Part shown: positions 13,151 to 22,531 of the stretch, one piece after another
Layout: each line of letters opens with the position of its first letter
How positions within the stretch are numbered: position 1 is the stretch's first letter
Source of the DNA: an uncultured Lysobacteraceae bacterium
GTDB taxonomy: Bacteria; Pseudomonadota; Gammaproteobacteria; Xanthomonadales; Rhodanobacteraceae
Assembly (NCBI GenBank): GCA_946480705.1
Contig: CAMLLF010000002.1
Span: 1-23,761, forward strand
Length of the DNA: 23,761 nucleotides
Direction of reading: 5' to 3'
Notes under the pieces: model-generated
What the model saw: the letters and a program-made list of their open reading frames with translations, nothing else
Databases searched by the model: none
What the model was told of the DNA's origin: nothing
Made by a program: the position numbers and the translations under genes

Positions 13151-14995
13151 ATGACCATCGCCCTGATCTCGCAGAACAGCGTTCTTCGCGTCTGCACGCT
13201 CGCAACGCTGACCTTGCTCGCCGCCTGCGACCGCGCGCCGCCGCCCACCTCGCCGTCGCCCACTGCCAAGCCGGCGCCGCAAGACGCCGCGGAGACGAAA
13301 GCGATGTTCAGCGCCCACCGCGTCAGCGAGCACCGCGACGCCGATGATCTGCTCAGCGCGGGGCTCGGCCTCGACGGCCTGCGCGCGATGACGCCGCCGG
13401 CGTTCGCGAACGCCGACGCGCCGACGCCGGCGGAATTGCGCCGCCGCGCGATCTGGAGCAACTGGCGCGGCATTGCCGATCTCACGCCGGCCGGCGGCTT
13501 CGGCACGCTCTACGGCGAACTGCCGATGGTGCCGGGCCGCGAATTCCAGGCCTTTGCAACCGTGCCCGGCGCGACCCAGCCGCATCGCGTGCTCGCGCAG
13601 GTGCCCGACGCGTTCGACGCGAAGAAACGCTGCCTCGTCGTCACCGCATCGTCGGGTTCGCGCGGCATCTATGGCGCGATCGCCGTCGCCGGACCGTGGG
13701 CGCTGCCCAAGGGCTGCGCGATCGCCTACACGGACAAAGGCGCCGGCACCGACTATTACGATCTCGGCGAGAAGCGCGGCGCGCGCCTCGACGGCACGCT
13801 CGGCGGTGCCGGCGACGCGCTCGCGTTCAAGCCCGACAGCGCGGCGGCCGGCGGCATCGCATTCAAGCACGCGCATTCCAAGGACAACCCCGAGGCGGAC
13901 TGGGGCCGCCATGTGAAACAGGCCGCCGAGTTCGGCCTGCGCGCGCTCGCCGAAGCGCTGCCGCAGCAGGCGCCCTTCACGTTCGACAACACGCGCGTGA
14001 TCGCGGTCGGTATCTCCAACGGCGGCGGCGCCGTGCTGCGCGCGGCCGAGCTCGACGGCGACTGGCTCAAGGGCGTCGTCGCCGGCGAACCGAACGTCTA
14101 CGTCGACGCGCCCGGCGCGCGCACGCTGTACGACTACACGACGCAAGCCGCGCTGCTGATGCCGTGCGCCTTGCCGAAGCTCGGCCTGCCGGGCGTGCCC
14201 GACATCGACAGGCGTTGCGCCGCGGCCGCCGCCGCCGGCCTGATCAAAGGCGCGGATCTGCCGGCGCAGCAGACCGCCGCCTACGACGCGCTGCGCGCGG
14301 GCGGCTGGACCGACGAAGCGCTGCGCGCCGGTTCGATCAGCGTGACCTTCGATCTCTGGCGCGCGATCGCCGTGACGTATGCATCGGCCTACGGCCGTTT
14401 CGGCGCCGGCGAGGAGCCGTGCATCGCCGGCTTTGCGGCCGTCAACGCCGACGGCAGCGCGCGGGCGAGCACGAGCGCCGAACGCGCGGCATGGTGGTCG
14501 GACGCGAGCGGCATTCCGCCGGGCGCCGGCGTCGGCATCCGCATCGCGAATCCGGCCGAGCCGCACGAGGCGCTGAACTGCCTGCGCGCGTTGTGGACCG
14601 GCAGCGACGCCGCCGCGACGCGCGTGAAGCAGGGCGTCGCCGCGACGCATGCCGGCCTGCCGCGCAAGGGCCTGCCGATCATCGTGCTGCACGGCCTCGA
14701 CGACGGACTCGTGCCGGCTGCATTCACGAGCGCACCCTATGCCGCCAAGGCCAAGGCGGCCGGCGCGGATCTGCGCTACTGGCAGGTGCGCAACGCGCAG
14801 CACTTCGACGCGTTCCTCGGCCTGCCGCAGTACGGCTCGGCCTATGTGCCGCTGCTGCCCTACGTCTACCGCGCGCTCGATCGCGTCTGGGCGACGATCG
14901 ACAGCAAGGCCGAACTGCCGGCCGATGCGGTCATACAGACCACGCCGCGCGGACTCGGCAAGGCGCTCGAAGCTGGGCACCTCGCGCTGCCGTGA
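13151..14995 (+). CDS. D-(-)-3-hydroxybutyrate oligomer hydrolase, lipoprotein
   Basis: A 614-residue protein of the 3HB-oligomer hydrolase family (PF10605 type), which cuts short 3HB ester chains to monomer. The signal sequence ends in a lipobox, LLAAC, with Cys26 as the lipidated residue, followed by a Pro-rich linker. The nucleophile is Ser289 in GISNGGG. The LIVLHGLDDGLVP-type segment and NAQHFDAF supply candidate Asp and His. Family segments such as TASSGSRGIYGAIAVAGPWAL and YTDKGAGTDYYDL are clear. AGGG about 8 bases before ATG 13151 supports the start. The residue after Cys26 is Asp, which in E. coli would keep a lipoprotein on the inner membrane; the rule varies between genera, so the location is open. 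It diverges from bdhA, whose product uses the released monomer. Confidence 0.92.
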   Translation: MTIALISQNSVLRVCTLATLTLLAACDRAPPPTSPSPTAKPAPQDAAETKAMFSAHRVSEHRDADDLLSAGLGLDGLRAMTPPAFANADAPTPAELRRRAIWSNWRGIADLTPAGGFGTLYGELPMVPGREFQAFATVPGATQPHRVLAQVPDAFDAKKRCLVVTASSGSRGIYGAIAVAGPWALPKGCAIAYTDKGAGTDYYDLGEKRGARLDGTLGGAGDALAFKPDSAAAGGIAFKHAHSKDNPEADWGRHVKQAAEFGLRALAEALPQQAPFTFDNTRVIAVGISNGGGAVLRAAELDGDWLKGVVAGEPNVYVDAPGARTLYDYTTQAALLMPCALPKLGLPGVPDIDRRCAAAAAAGLIKGADLPAQQTAAYDALRAGGWTDEALRAGSISVTFDLWRAIAVTYASAYGRFGAGEEPCIAGFAAVNADGSARASTSAERAAWWSDASGIPPGAGVGIRIANPAEPHEALNCLRALWTGSDAAATRVKQGVAATHAGLPRKGLPIIVLHGLDDGLVPAAFTSAPYAAKAKAAGADLRYWQVRNAQHFDAFLGLPQYGSAYVPLLPYVYRALDRVWATIDSKAELPADAVIQTTPRGLGKALEAGHLALP

Positions 14996-15015
14996 TGGCG
15001 CGCGTGCGACGGGTG

Positions 15016-15082
15016 TGAGACGACGCAATGCGCCCGGTGAGACGGCGCAATGCGCCCCGGTGAGACGGCGCAGTGCGCTTCG
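15016..15082. repeat. Three tandem 22-23 bp degenerate repeats with internal palindrome
   Basis: Three head-to-tail copies begin at 15016, 15038 and 15061, each close to TGAGACGGCGCAATGCGCC. Each contains the near-palindrome GGCGCA/TGCGCC. The tail of the third copy runs on to GTTGCGCCCTAC, so on the minus strand the block begins GTAGGGCGCAAC. That resembles the extragenic palindromic repeats widely scattered in proteobacterial genomes. The block fills most of the 103-bp spacer between the tail-to-tail hydrolase and yadH genes, where it may act as a transcription barrier. Confidence 0.6.
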
Positions 15083-15098
15083 CTTGTTGCGCCCTACG

Positions 15099-15856
15099 TC
15101 AGTTCCGCAGCCGGTAGCCGCTGCGGAAGATCCACCAGACGGTAACCAGGCAGATCGCAAGAAACAGCAGGGTCATGCCGAAGCTCAGCGCGGCATTGAC
15201 GTCGGCGACGCCGTAGAAGCTCCAGCGGAAGCCGCTGACGAGATAGACGACGGGATTCACGAGTGCGACTTTCTGCCAGAACGGCGGCAGCATCGAGATC
15301 GAATAGAAACTGCCGCCGAGAAAGGTCAGCGGCGTCACGATCATCAGCGGAACGACCTGCAGCTTTTCGAAGCCGTCGGCCCAGATGCCGAGAATGAAAC
15401 CGAACAGGCTGAATGTGACCGCGGTCAGCACGAGAAAGCCGAACATCCAGAACGGATGCGCGATCTCGTAGTCGACGAAGAAGCGCGCGGTGATCAGGAT
15501 CAGCACGCCGAGGATCACCGACTTGCTCGCCGCGGCGCCGACGTAGCCGATGATGGCTTCGATCCATGACACCGGCGCGGACAGCAGTTCGTAGATCGTG
15601 CCGGACCATTTCGGCAGGTAGATGCCGAACGACGCGTTGGAAATGCTTTCGGTCAGCAGCGTCAGCATGATCAGGCCGGGAATGATGAAGGCGCCGTAGT
15701 CGACGCCGTCGACCGCGCCCATGCGCGAACCGATCGCCGCGCCGAACACGATGAAGTAGAGCGACGTCGACAGCACGGGCGAGGCGATGCTCTGCATCAG
15801 CGTGCGGCCGGTGCGCGCCATTTCGAAGCGATAGATGGCGCGGATGGCGTGCAGAT

Positions 15857-15860
<4 letters not shown>
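15099..15860 (-). CDS. yadH: ABC-2 type permease, YadH-like
   Basis: A 253-residue inner-membrane protein of the ABC-2 exporter family with about six helices. It is closely similar in pattern to E. coli Yad[71 protein letters not shown], then [16 protein letters not shown]. The ATG start overlaps the TGA stop of the ATPase gene by four bases (ATGA), a standard coupling signal, so the two make one complex. The substrate is unknown, as for E. coli YadGH. It is the last gene of the pair and faces the hydrolase gene across a small repeat block. Confidence 0.92.
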
Positions 15861-16783
<923 letters not shown>

Positions 16784-16869
16784 GCGGACCTCGTCGTCGG
16801 AGAGGCGCGAAGCGTAATGCAAAACACCGTCGACCGCGTGTATGCGCCGCGGCGTCGCGCAGCGGCGCG

Positions 16870-16897
16870 CCACGGCCGGCATTGATGCCGGCCGTGG
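16870..16897 (-). terminator. Strong hairpin after pnkp, probable end of the RNA-repair transcript
   Basis: A perfect 12-bp stem (16870-16881 with 16886-16897) and a 4-nt loop begin 7 bases after the pnkp stop codon. There is no U-tract, so it is not a textbook intrinsic terminator. A transcript-end or RNA-stabilising structure fits its place. Confidence 0.45.
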
Positions 16898-16903
16898 TGA
16901 CTC

Positions 16904-19447
16904 TCAGAGCCGCGCGTCGACCGGTTCGCTCTCCAGCGCGAGCACGCCGAACACGCATTCGTGCACGCGATGCAGCGGCTCGTGATCGACGAAGCGGTAC
17001 AGCGCTTCGAGACCGAGCGCGAATTCGCGCAGCGCGAGCGCCTGCTTCGCGTGGACGCGGCGATGGCGCAGACGCGACAGGTTTTCCGGCTGCGTGTATT
17101 CCGGTCCGTAGATGATGCGCAGGTACTCGCGGCCGCGGCACTTCACGGCCGGTTGCAGCAGGCCGCGCGGTCCGGTCGCAAGCCCGCTCGCGGGCTTGAG
17201 CACCATGCCTTCGCCGCCGGCGGCAGTCAGCGCTTCCCACCAGGCAACGGCCGCGGCGACGCTGGCTTCGTCCGACAGATCGACGAAGCAGTGCTGCGTG
17301 CGGCGGATCAGTCCCGGATCGGCGGCGGCCAGCCGTTCGATCAGGCCGAGATGCCAGCGGTGGTCGCGCGCGAGACCGACGTTGCGCTCGCTCGCGAGCA
17401 CATGGAACGGCGCGAGGCGCAGATCGTCGATGCCGGCGGACGTCCAGCAATACTGGCCATAGGCATCGACGAAGCGTTGCGCCGCATCGCGGCGCGCCTG
17501 CACGCGCACGAGATCGGGCTCGACCGCGACGCCGCGCGCGCGCGCGGCCTGCAGCAGCGATTCCGCGGCGGCGAGCGCCGACACGCCGGCCGCGCCGGTC
17601 GGCGCGTATTGCGTCTGCAGCAGCTCCTGCGCCTTGGCCGACCACGGCAGCAGTTCGGTGTCGAGCGCGATCCAGTCGGTCGCGAGTTCCTGCCAGAGGC
17701 CGGCGCGTTCGAGCGCGACGTCGAGCCGGCCGAGCAGCGCGGCTTCGAGCGCGCGGTCGGCGAAGAAGCGGCGTCCGCTGCGCGTGTAGATCGCGCCGCG
17801 GCCGTCGTCGCCGATGCCGAAACGCCGCAGCGCGACGGACGCGTTGCGGCACAGCACGACGATCGCGCGCGAGCCCATGTGCTTTTCCTCGCAGACGAGT
17901 TCGGGCACGCCGGCATGGCGATACGCCGCTATCGCTTCCAGCGGTCGCTCCAGCAGATCGCCGTCGCTCGCGGCCTCCGGCGGCGCCATCGTCGGCGGCA
18001 GATAGACGAGCCAGCGCGGGTCGATCGCGAAGCGGCTCATGACTTCGAGCGCCGCGACGGCGTTCTCCTCGCGCACCGTGATGCGCCGGAACGCGCGCGT
18101 CTCGATGCTGCGCTTGCCGGCGACGTCGCCCAGATCGAGCACCGCGGCGTCACGCGCGGCGGGTGCCGCGGCATCGTCGACGAGCGGCTTCACCGGCGCG
18201 TAGTACATGCGCGCGGCCGGCACCGAGACGAGTTCGCGTTCCGGATAGCGCAGTGCGGTCAGCTTGCCGCCGAACACGCAGCCGGTGTCGATGCACAGCG
18301 TGCGATTGACCCATTCGGGCTCGGGCACCGGCGTGTGGCCGTAGACCACCATCGCGCTGCCGCGATAGTCCTGCGCCCAGTCGTAGCGCATCGGCAGGCC
18401 GAATTCGTCGGTCTCTCCGGTGGTTTCGCCGTACAGCGAGAACTCGCGCACGCGCGCGGACGAGCGGCCCTGCAGTTCCTGCGACAGGCCCGCGTGCGCG
18501 ACGACGAGGCGGCCGTCGTCGAGCACGTAGTGGCTGACGAGGCCGTCGACGAAGCGTTCGACCTGCCTGAGAAACGCTTCGTCTTCGGATTCGAGCTGCT
18601 GCAGCGTCTCGGCAAGACCGTGCGTGATGCGCACGTCGCGGCCGGCGAGTTTGCGCTGCAATTTGACGTCGTGGTTGCCCGGCACGCACAGCGCGGTGCC
18701 GTTGCCGACCATGTGCATGACGAGCCGCAGCACACCCGGCGAATCCGGACCGCGGTCGACGAGGTCGCCGACGAACACGGCCTTGCGGCCGGCCGGCGCG
18801 ACGACCTCGGGCTGCTCGCGCGTGCCGCCGATCGTGTAGCCGAGCGCGCGCAGCAGCGCGACGAGTTCGTCGTAGCAGCCATGCACGTCGCCGATCAGGT
18901 CGAACGGTCCGTGCTCGTCGCGCTTGTCGTTCCACAGGCGCGTGCGCTCGATGCGCGCGGCGTCGACGTCGGTCGTCGATCTGAGCACCGTGAACGAACG
19001 GAAGCCCTCGCGTTGCAGCCCGCGCAGCGACTTGCGCATCGCGCGCGTCTGGCCGCGTATCACGTGCGGACCGAACTGGCGGTCCGCACGCTGCTCGTTG
19101 CGCTCATGGCAGATCGCCTCGGGCAGGTCGAACACGATCGCGACGGCGAACACGTGGAACTCGCGCGCGAGCGCGACGAGACGGCGCCGGTCCTCGACGC
19201 GCACGTTGGTCGCGTCGATCACGGTCAGGCGCCCGGCGGCCAAGCGCTTGCGCGCGATGAAATACAGCACGTCGAACGCGTCGGAACTCGCGTCCTGCGC
19301 GTTCACGTCGCCGGCGACCCAGCCGCGGCAGGTATCGGAGGACAGCACTTCGGTCGCCGCGAAATGCTGTCGCGCGAACGAAGATTTGCCGCTGCCGCTC
19401 GGGCCGATCAGCGCGACGAGGCTCAGTTGGGGAATCGTGATTGTCAT
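16904..19447 (-). CDS. pnkp: Bacterial Pnkp: polynucleotide kinase-phosphatase-adenylyltransferase (RNA repair)
   Basis: An 847-residue three-domain RNA end-healing and sealing enzyme, matching the Clostridium thermocellum Pnkp layout (about 870). The kinase (1-170) has GPSGSGKSS with Lys21-Ser22, Asp38 and the Arg116/Arg120 lid. The 2',3'-phosphatase (about 182-420) is a binuclear metallophosphoesterase with Asp187-x-His189 (GDVHG), GDLVDRG at 227-233, Asn258-His259 and YGHTPV. Lys21, Ser22, Asp38, Asp187 and His189 fall at the same numbers as in the Clostridium protein (numbering from memory). The ligase domain has nucleotidyl Lys522 in EEKHMGSRA and a late EGMVLKPA motif. In the known system the ligase domain needs Hen1 for sealing. 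hen1 lies 15 bp upstream on the same strand. This is the last gene of the RNA-repair run. No strong ribosome site is visible, so coupling to hen1 is likely. Confidence 0.95.
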   Translation of the reverse strand: MTITIPQLSLVALIGPSGSGKSSFARQHFAATEVLSSDTCRGWVAGDVNAQDASSDAFDVLYFIARKRLAAGRLTVIDATNVRVEDRRRLVALAREFHVFAVAIVFDLPEAICHERNEQRADRQFGPHVIRGQTRAMRKSLRGLQREGFRSFTVLRSTTDVDAARIERTRLWNDKRDEHGPFDLIGDVHGCYDELVALLRALGYTIGGTREQPEVVAPAGRKAVFVGDLVDRGPDSPGVLRLVMHMVGNGTALCVPGNHDVKLQRKLAGRDVRITHGLAETLQQLESEDEAFLRQVERFVDGLVSHYVLDDGRLVVAHAGLSQELQGRSSARVREFSLYGETTGETDEFGLPMRYDWAQDYRGSAMVVYGHTPVPEPEWVNRTLCIDTGCVFGGKLTALRYPERELVSVPAARMYYAPVKPLVDDAAAPAARDAAVLDLGDVAGKRSIETRAFRRITVREENAVAALEVMSRFAIDPRWLVYLPPTMAPPEAASDGDLLERPLEAIAAYRHAGVPELVCEEKHMGSRAIVVLCRNASVALRRFGIGDDGRGAIYTRSGRRFFADRALEAALLGRLDVALERAGLWQELATDWIALDTELLPWSAKAQELLQTQYAPTGAAGVSALAAAESLLQAARARGVAVEPDLVRVQARRDAAQRFVDAYGQYCWTSAGIDDLRLAPFHVLASERNVGLARDHRWHLGLIERLAAADPGLIRRTQHCFVDLSDEASVAAAVAWWEALTAAGGEGMVLKPASGLATGPRGLLQPAVKCRGREYLRIIYGPEYTQPENLSRLRHRRVHAKQALALREFALGLEALYRFVDHEPLHRVHECVFGVLALESEPVDARL

Positions 19448-19462
19448 GGCAGGAAGACCCGG

Positions 19463-20863
19463 TCAGGTGTCGCGCGTGAAGATGGCCATCTGCGTCGGCG
19501 CGCCGAGCGCCGCGTCGATCGGGCCGATCGGCAGCAGCCGTACCGCGTAGCCGCGGCGCGCGGCGACGCCGTCGGCCCAGGCGCGGAATTCGTCGCGCGT
19601 CCATTCGAAGCGATGGTCGGAGTGGCGCATTCGGCCGCTCGGCAAGGATTCGAACAGTGCGTTGTATTCCACGTTCGGCGTGGTCACGACGACGAGTGCC
19701 GGTCGTGCGAACTCGAACACGCTGCGCTCGAACGCCGGCAGCCGCGGCGGATCGAGGTGCTCGATCACCTCGATCGCGCAGGCCGCGTCGAACCCGGCGA
19801 GGCGTTCGTCGCGGTAGGTCAGCGCGCCCTGCGCGAGCGTGATGCGCGCGCGCCGCGACGGCGGCAGCCGCTCCAGATGCAGGCGTTCGGCCGCAATATC
19901 GAGCGCTCGCAGCGACACGTCGACGCCGAGGATCTGGTCGAACCGCGGTTCCTTGAGCAGGTGCGCGAGCAGGCGGCCCTCGCCGCAGCCCAGGTCGACG
20001 ACGCGCCGCGCGCCGCTCTGGCGCAGGACGGCGAGCACGGCGCCGAGCCGCTGCTCGTTGAGGCTCATCGGCCGCTCGATGCGTTCCTCGGCGGCTTCGC
20101 GGGCCTGTTCGGTGCTGTCGATGTCGTCTTCTTCCGCATCGAGCAGGCGCGCGAGCGCCGAGCGGACGAGCGAGCGGCGGCGCTTCAGATAGCGGCTCGT
20201 GATCCATTCGCGCTGCGGATGCGCCGCGAGCCAGGTGCCGGCTTTCGCGAGCAGCTTCTCGACTTCGTCGTCGCCGACGAAGTAGTGCTTGTCGCCGTCG
20301 ATCGCGGGCAGCAGCACATAGAGGTGCGTCAGCAGCTCCTGCAGGCGCAGGCAGCCGCTGAGCTTCACGCGCCAATACGGGCTCGCGCCCCATTCGGGAA
20401 AGCGCGCATCGAGCGGCAACGGTTCGAGTTCGACGCGATAGCCGAGCGGTTCGAACGCATCGCGGATCGAGGCCTCGCCGCCGCGCGAGCGCAACACGGC
20501 GATCTCGGCGTCGAGCGGAATCGGAGTCTGCGCGAGTTCCTCGCGCCCGCGGCTGGTTCCGGCCAGCGCGGAGCGGAACACGCGCGCGAGCGCGACGGCG
20601 AGGAACGAACTCGCGACATAGGGGCGATCGTTGACGTACTGCGCGAGCGGTCCTTCGCTGCCGTCGCCGCGACCGCGCACGAGGCCGACTGGATCGATGT
20701 CGAGGAGCAGCGCCGCGGTGCAGCGTTCGCTGTCGGCCTGCGGATAGAACACGTGGGCCTGGCCGAATGCGAGATCGACGGTCTGCAGACGGTCCGGATG
20801 TTTGGACAGCAGATAGCCGAGGTCGGTCGCGGGGCGGTGGGTCGTCGAGATGCTGAGCAGCAT
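19463..20863 (-). CDS. hen1: Bacterial Hen1: 3'-terminal RNA ribose 2'-O-methyltransferase
   Basis: A 466-residue two-domain protein of normal bacterial Hen1 length. The N-terminal half (about 1-260, starting MLLSISTTHRPATDLGYLL) is the Pnkp-interacting domain needed for ligation. The C-terminal half is the methyltransferase, with the SAM motif VVDLGCGEGRLL. The metal site Glu365-Glu368-His369 lies in CAIEVIEHLDPP, the TTPNVEYN loop follows, and HSDHRFEW (414-421) supplies the remaining metal His. These lie within two residues of the Clostridium thermocellum site (Glu363, Glu366, His367, His413, from memory). In that system Hen1 methylates the 2'-OH at the cut end before Pnkp seals it, so the repaired RNA resists the same ribotoxin. 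It sits between rtcA and pnkp, all on the minus strand. Confidence 0.95.
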   Translation of the reverse strand: MLLSISTTHRPATDLGYLLSKHPDRLQTVDLAFGQAHVFYPQADSERCTAALLLDIDPVGLVRGRGDGSEGPLAQYVNDRPYVASSFLAVALARVFRSALAGTSRGREELAQTPIPLDAEIAVLRSRGGEASIRDAFEPLGYRVELEPLPLDARFPEWGASPYWRVKLSGCLRLQELLTHLYVLLPAIDGDKHYFVGDDEVEKLLAKAGTWLAAHPQREWITSRYLKRRRSLVRSALARLLDAEEDDIDSTEQAREAAEERIERPMSLNEQRLGAVLAVLRQSGARRVVDLGCGEGRLLAHLLKEPRFDQILGVDVSLRALDIAAERLHLERLPPSRRARITLAQGALTYRDERLAGFDAACAIEVIEHLDPPRLPAFERSVFEFARPALVVVTTPNVEYNALFESLPSGRMRHSDHRFEWTRDEFRAWADGVAARRGYAVRLLPIGPIDAALGAPTQMAIFTRDT

Positions 20864-20880
20864 GAGAGTGACCGTGCAGG

Positions 20881-20945
20881 ATGTCGCGGAACGCCGCGCC
20901 GGAGAGAAGATTCGCGGCGCGGCGGAAGGAGAGGCAATGTCGCGG
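20881..20945 (-). promoter_or_regulatory. Intercistronic hairpin flanked by a direct repeat (rtcA-hen1 spacer)
   Basis: The 83-bp gap between rtcA and hen1 holds a perfect 9-bp stem (20892-20900 with 20916-20924, 15-nt loop). It is bracketed by two copies of ATGTCGCGG, at 20881-20889 and 20937-20945. This is the longest spacer inside the run and could be a processing, attenuation or stabilising site that sets the Hen1/Pnkp level apart from RtcA. A separate hen1 promoter was not recognised. Confidence 0.35.
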
Positions 20946-20946
20946 T

Positions 20947-21987
20947 TCAGACCGCGACGGTCACGCGATAGCGCCGTTGCGGGTCGCTGCCGTCGGGCCG
21001 GATGTCGACACGCGCCGCGTCGAACGCGTGAATCACCGCGGCATTCGTTTCGAGGTGCAGCGAAGGCCGGCCCGTCACGAAACTGCCGCCGCCCGCGAGT
21101 ACCAGCGGCAGCAGCAGTTGATCGGCGAGATGCTCGCCGACCGGCGCGCCGTGCGCGAGATAGGCGCGCAGTTCGTCGGCGGCCGTCTTCGCGACGATCT
21201 CGGCGCTGACGCCGTGCTCGCCGAGTCCGACGACGACTTCGGTCACGTGCTCGAAAGCGGCCGTCAGCACGAGCGCGTTGGCCGGTCCGGGACCGGCCGG
21301 CAGATCGAGCTGACGGCGGTTCGTCAGTGTCAGCCGCTGCGCGGCGGTGTCGAGTTCGCGCTGCGCGATGTGGTGCGGCAGGCTGCGCAGCACGGCGGTC
21401 GCATCGATGCCGCGGCTCTCGCCACGCTCGAGGAGTTCGAGCGGCCGCAGCGTGCGCGGCGCGATGCGTACTTCGACGCGGCCGCCGCCGGCCGGAAAGA
21501 AGCCGTGACGTTCGACCGTCATCGCGACCTCGGCACCCATGCGCGCAAGCTGCGGCAGGAACGCGGCGCCGATGAAATCGGACGACGGCGCCATCTGGTT
21601 GTGCGTGCCGCCTTCGAGGACGACGCGGCTTTCGCCGTTCGCCTGCAGCAGCGCGGGCAGCACGGTCTGCAGCACGAGCATCGTGCTGCCGGCGCTGCCG
21701 ATCTTGAATTCGAAATGACCCGGACGGATCGCAGCGGGCCGGAATTCGAGCGCGGTCGAACCGATCTCGGCGCCGTCGACGGTCGCGCTGGACACGCTCG
21801 CCGCGGCCTTCACGCAGGCGAGATGCTGCCGCATGAGCCCGGGCTTCTTGCGTCCTGCGCGGATGTTGATGAGCCGCAGCGGCCGGCTCTGCAGCATCGC
21901 GAGGCTGAGCGCCGAGCGCAGGATCTGTCCGCCGCCTTCGCCTTGCGCGCCGTCGAGTTCGAGCATGGATTCCGTTCGCGTCTTCAT
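20947..21987 (-). CDS. rtcA: RNA 3'-terminal phosphate cyclase RtcA
   Basis: A 346-residue RtcA (E. coli RtcA is 338). It converts RNA 3'-phosphate ends to 2',3'-cyclic phosphates through an RtcA-AMP intermediate. Seen here: LDGAQGEGGGQILRSAL near the N-terminus, RAGRKKPGLMRQH, GGTHNQMAPSSDF, FFPAGGGRVEV, EHLADQLLLPLVLAG and PSLHLETN. His311 in the last motif aligns with the E. coli nucleophile His309. The frame is open to 22137, but the extra 50 residues overlap the preceding gene and lack family similarity. ATG 21987 has an AGGAAGG ribosome site. It lies 28 bp after the uncharacterised gene and two genes after rtcB, so its cyclic-phosphate product can feed the RtcB pathway. Confidence 0.96.
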   Translation of the reverse strand: MKTRTESMLELDGAQGEGGGQILRSALSLAMLQSRPLRLINIRAGRKKPGLMRQHLACVKAAASVSSATVDGAEIGSTALEFRPAAIRPGHFEFKIGSAGSTMLVLQTVLPALLQANGESRVVLEGGTHNQMAPSSDFIGAAFLPQLARMGAEVAMTVERHGFFPAGGGRVEVRIAPRTLRPLELLERGESRGIDATAVLRSLPHHIAQRELDTAAQRLTLTNRRQLDLPAGPGPANALVLTAAFEHVTEVVVGLGEHGVSAEIVAKTAADELRAYLAHGAPVGEHLADQLLLPLVLAGGGSFVTGRPSLHLETNAAVIHAFDAARVDIRPDGSDPQRRYRVTVAV

Positions 21988-22015
21988 TCGGGCCTTCCTG
22001 CCCGGGCGCTCGCGC

Positions 22016-22528
22016 TCAGGCGTCGTTGTTGAGTCTTGCCGCCAGCAGCTCGCGCGAGCTGAGCTGGCGCTTGCGGGTGATGCGAAATCGTTGAAACCGA
22101 TTGGCGAGATCGTGTCGCGACTCGACATGGAGTCCATCTACCGGTGCCGCGTCCTCGCGTCGGTACCGGCGCTGGTGCGGCTTTTCGACAACCGTGCGTC
22201 GCGCTGCGTCGTACTCGGCATCTATCGTAACGAGCTCGCGAACATGATCGAGCAGATGCGCACCGCTCATGCTGCGCGCATCGATGCCGTTCGCGAGTTC
22301 GCTCCAGACCTTGTTCCACGGCCGGTCGACCTGGCTGCGCAGCCAGCGCCGCAGCGGCGACAGCAGGTCGTCGAAGCACTTCGTGCGATGGCGGCCCGGG
22401 TCGTAACTGTCCGCGCAGCTGTCCTCGCCCGTCCAGTCGGCGGCGCGCGGCTTGTTGCCGCGCGCCGTCTTCCGGCGCAGGCCGCCGCGCGGCCGTTCGA
22501 TCAGCACTTCATGCAGGTCGGCACGCAT
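22016..22528 (-). CDS. Uncharacterised 170-residue protein between rtcB and rtcA
   Basis: A basic, hydrophilic protein with no signal peptide or membrane segment. It starts MRADLHEVLIERPRGG and has a central conserved-looking block, LLSPLRRWLRSQVDRPWNKVWSEL, followed by HLLDHVRELV. I recall the pattern SPLRRFLRSQVGRPWDKVYSEI...HVxDH from unannotated proteins in diverse bacteria, some near rtcB, but know of no assigned function. Two His-rich parts (AHLLDHVRELV; HVESRHDLANRFQRF) and a C-terminal basic tail are visible; no nucleotidyl-transfer, nuclease or zinc motif is evident. The ATG follows the rtcB stop codon by only 3 bp, so it is almost certainly co-translated with RtcB. An RNA- or tRNA-binding accessory role in repair is inference from place and charge only. 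Confidence 0.85.
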   Translation of the reverse strand: MRADLHEVLIERPRGGLRRKTARGNKPRAADWTGEDSCADSYDPGRHRTKCFDDLLSPLRRWLRSQVDRPWNKVWSELANGIDARSMSGAHLLDHVRELVTIDAEYDAARRTVVEKPHQRRYRREDAAPVDGLHVESRHDLANRFQRFRITRKRQLSSRELLAARLNNDA

Positions 22529-22531
22529 GGC

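Noticed and set aside
15016..15082. Possible CRISPR array
   Set aside because: Units are contiguous with no spacers and each is internally palindromic; no cas genes nearby.
13076..15160. Minus-strand open frame of 694 codons opposite the oligomer hydrolase
   Set aside because: Arg-rich shadow; the plus frame carries a lipobox and GISNG nucleophile.
16882..16882. ATG 16882 as the start of the YadG-like ATPase
   Set aside because: It lies within the post-pnkp hairpin and adds 33 non-conserved basic residues; GTG 16783 has a GAGG site and gives the family length.
16961..20971. Plus-strand open frame of 1336 codons opposite pnkp and hen1
   Set aside because: Shadow of two well-recognised genes; composition is biased and it spans their boundary.
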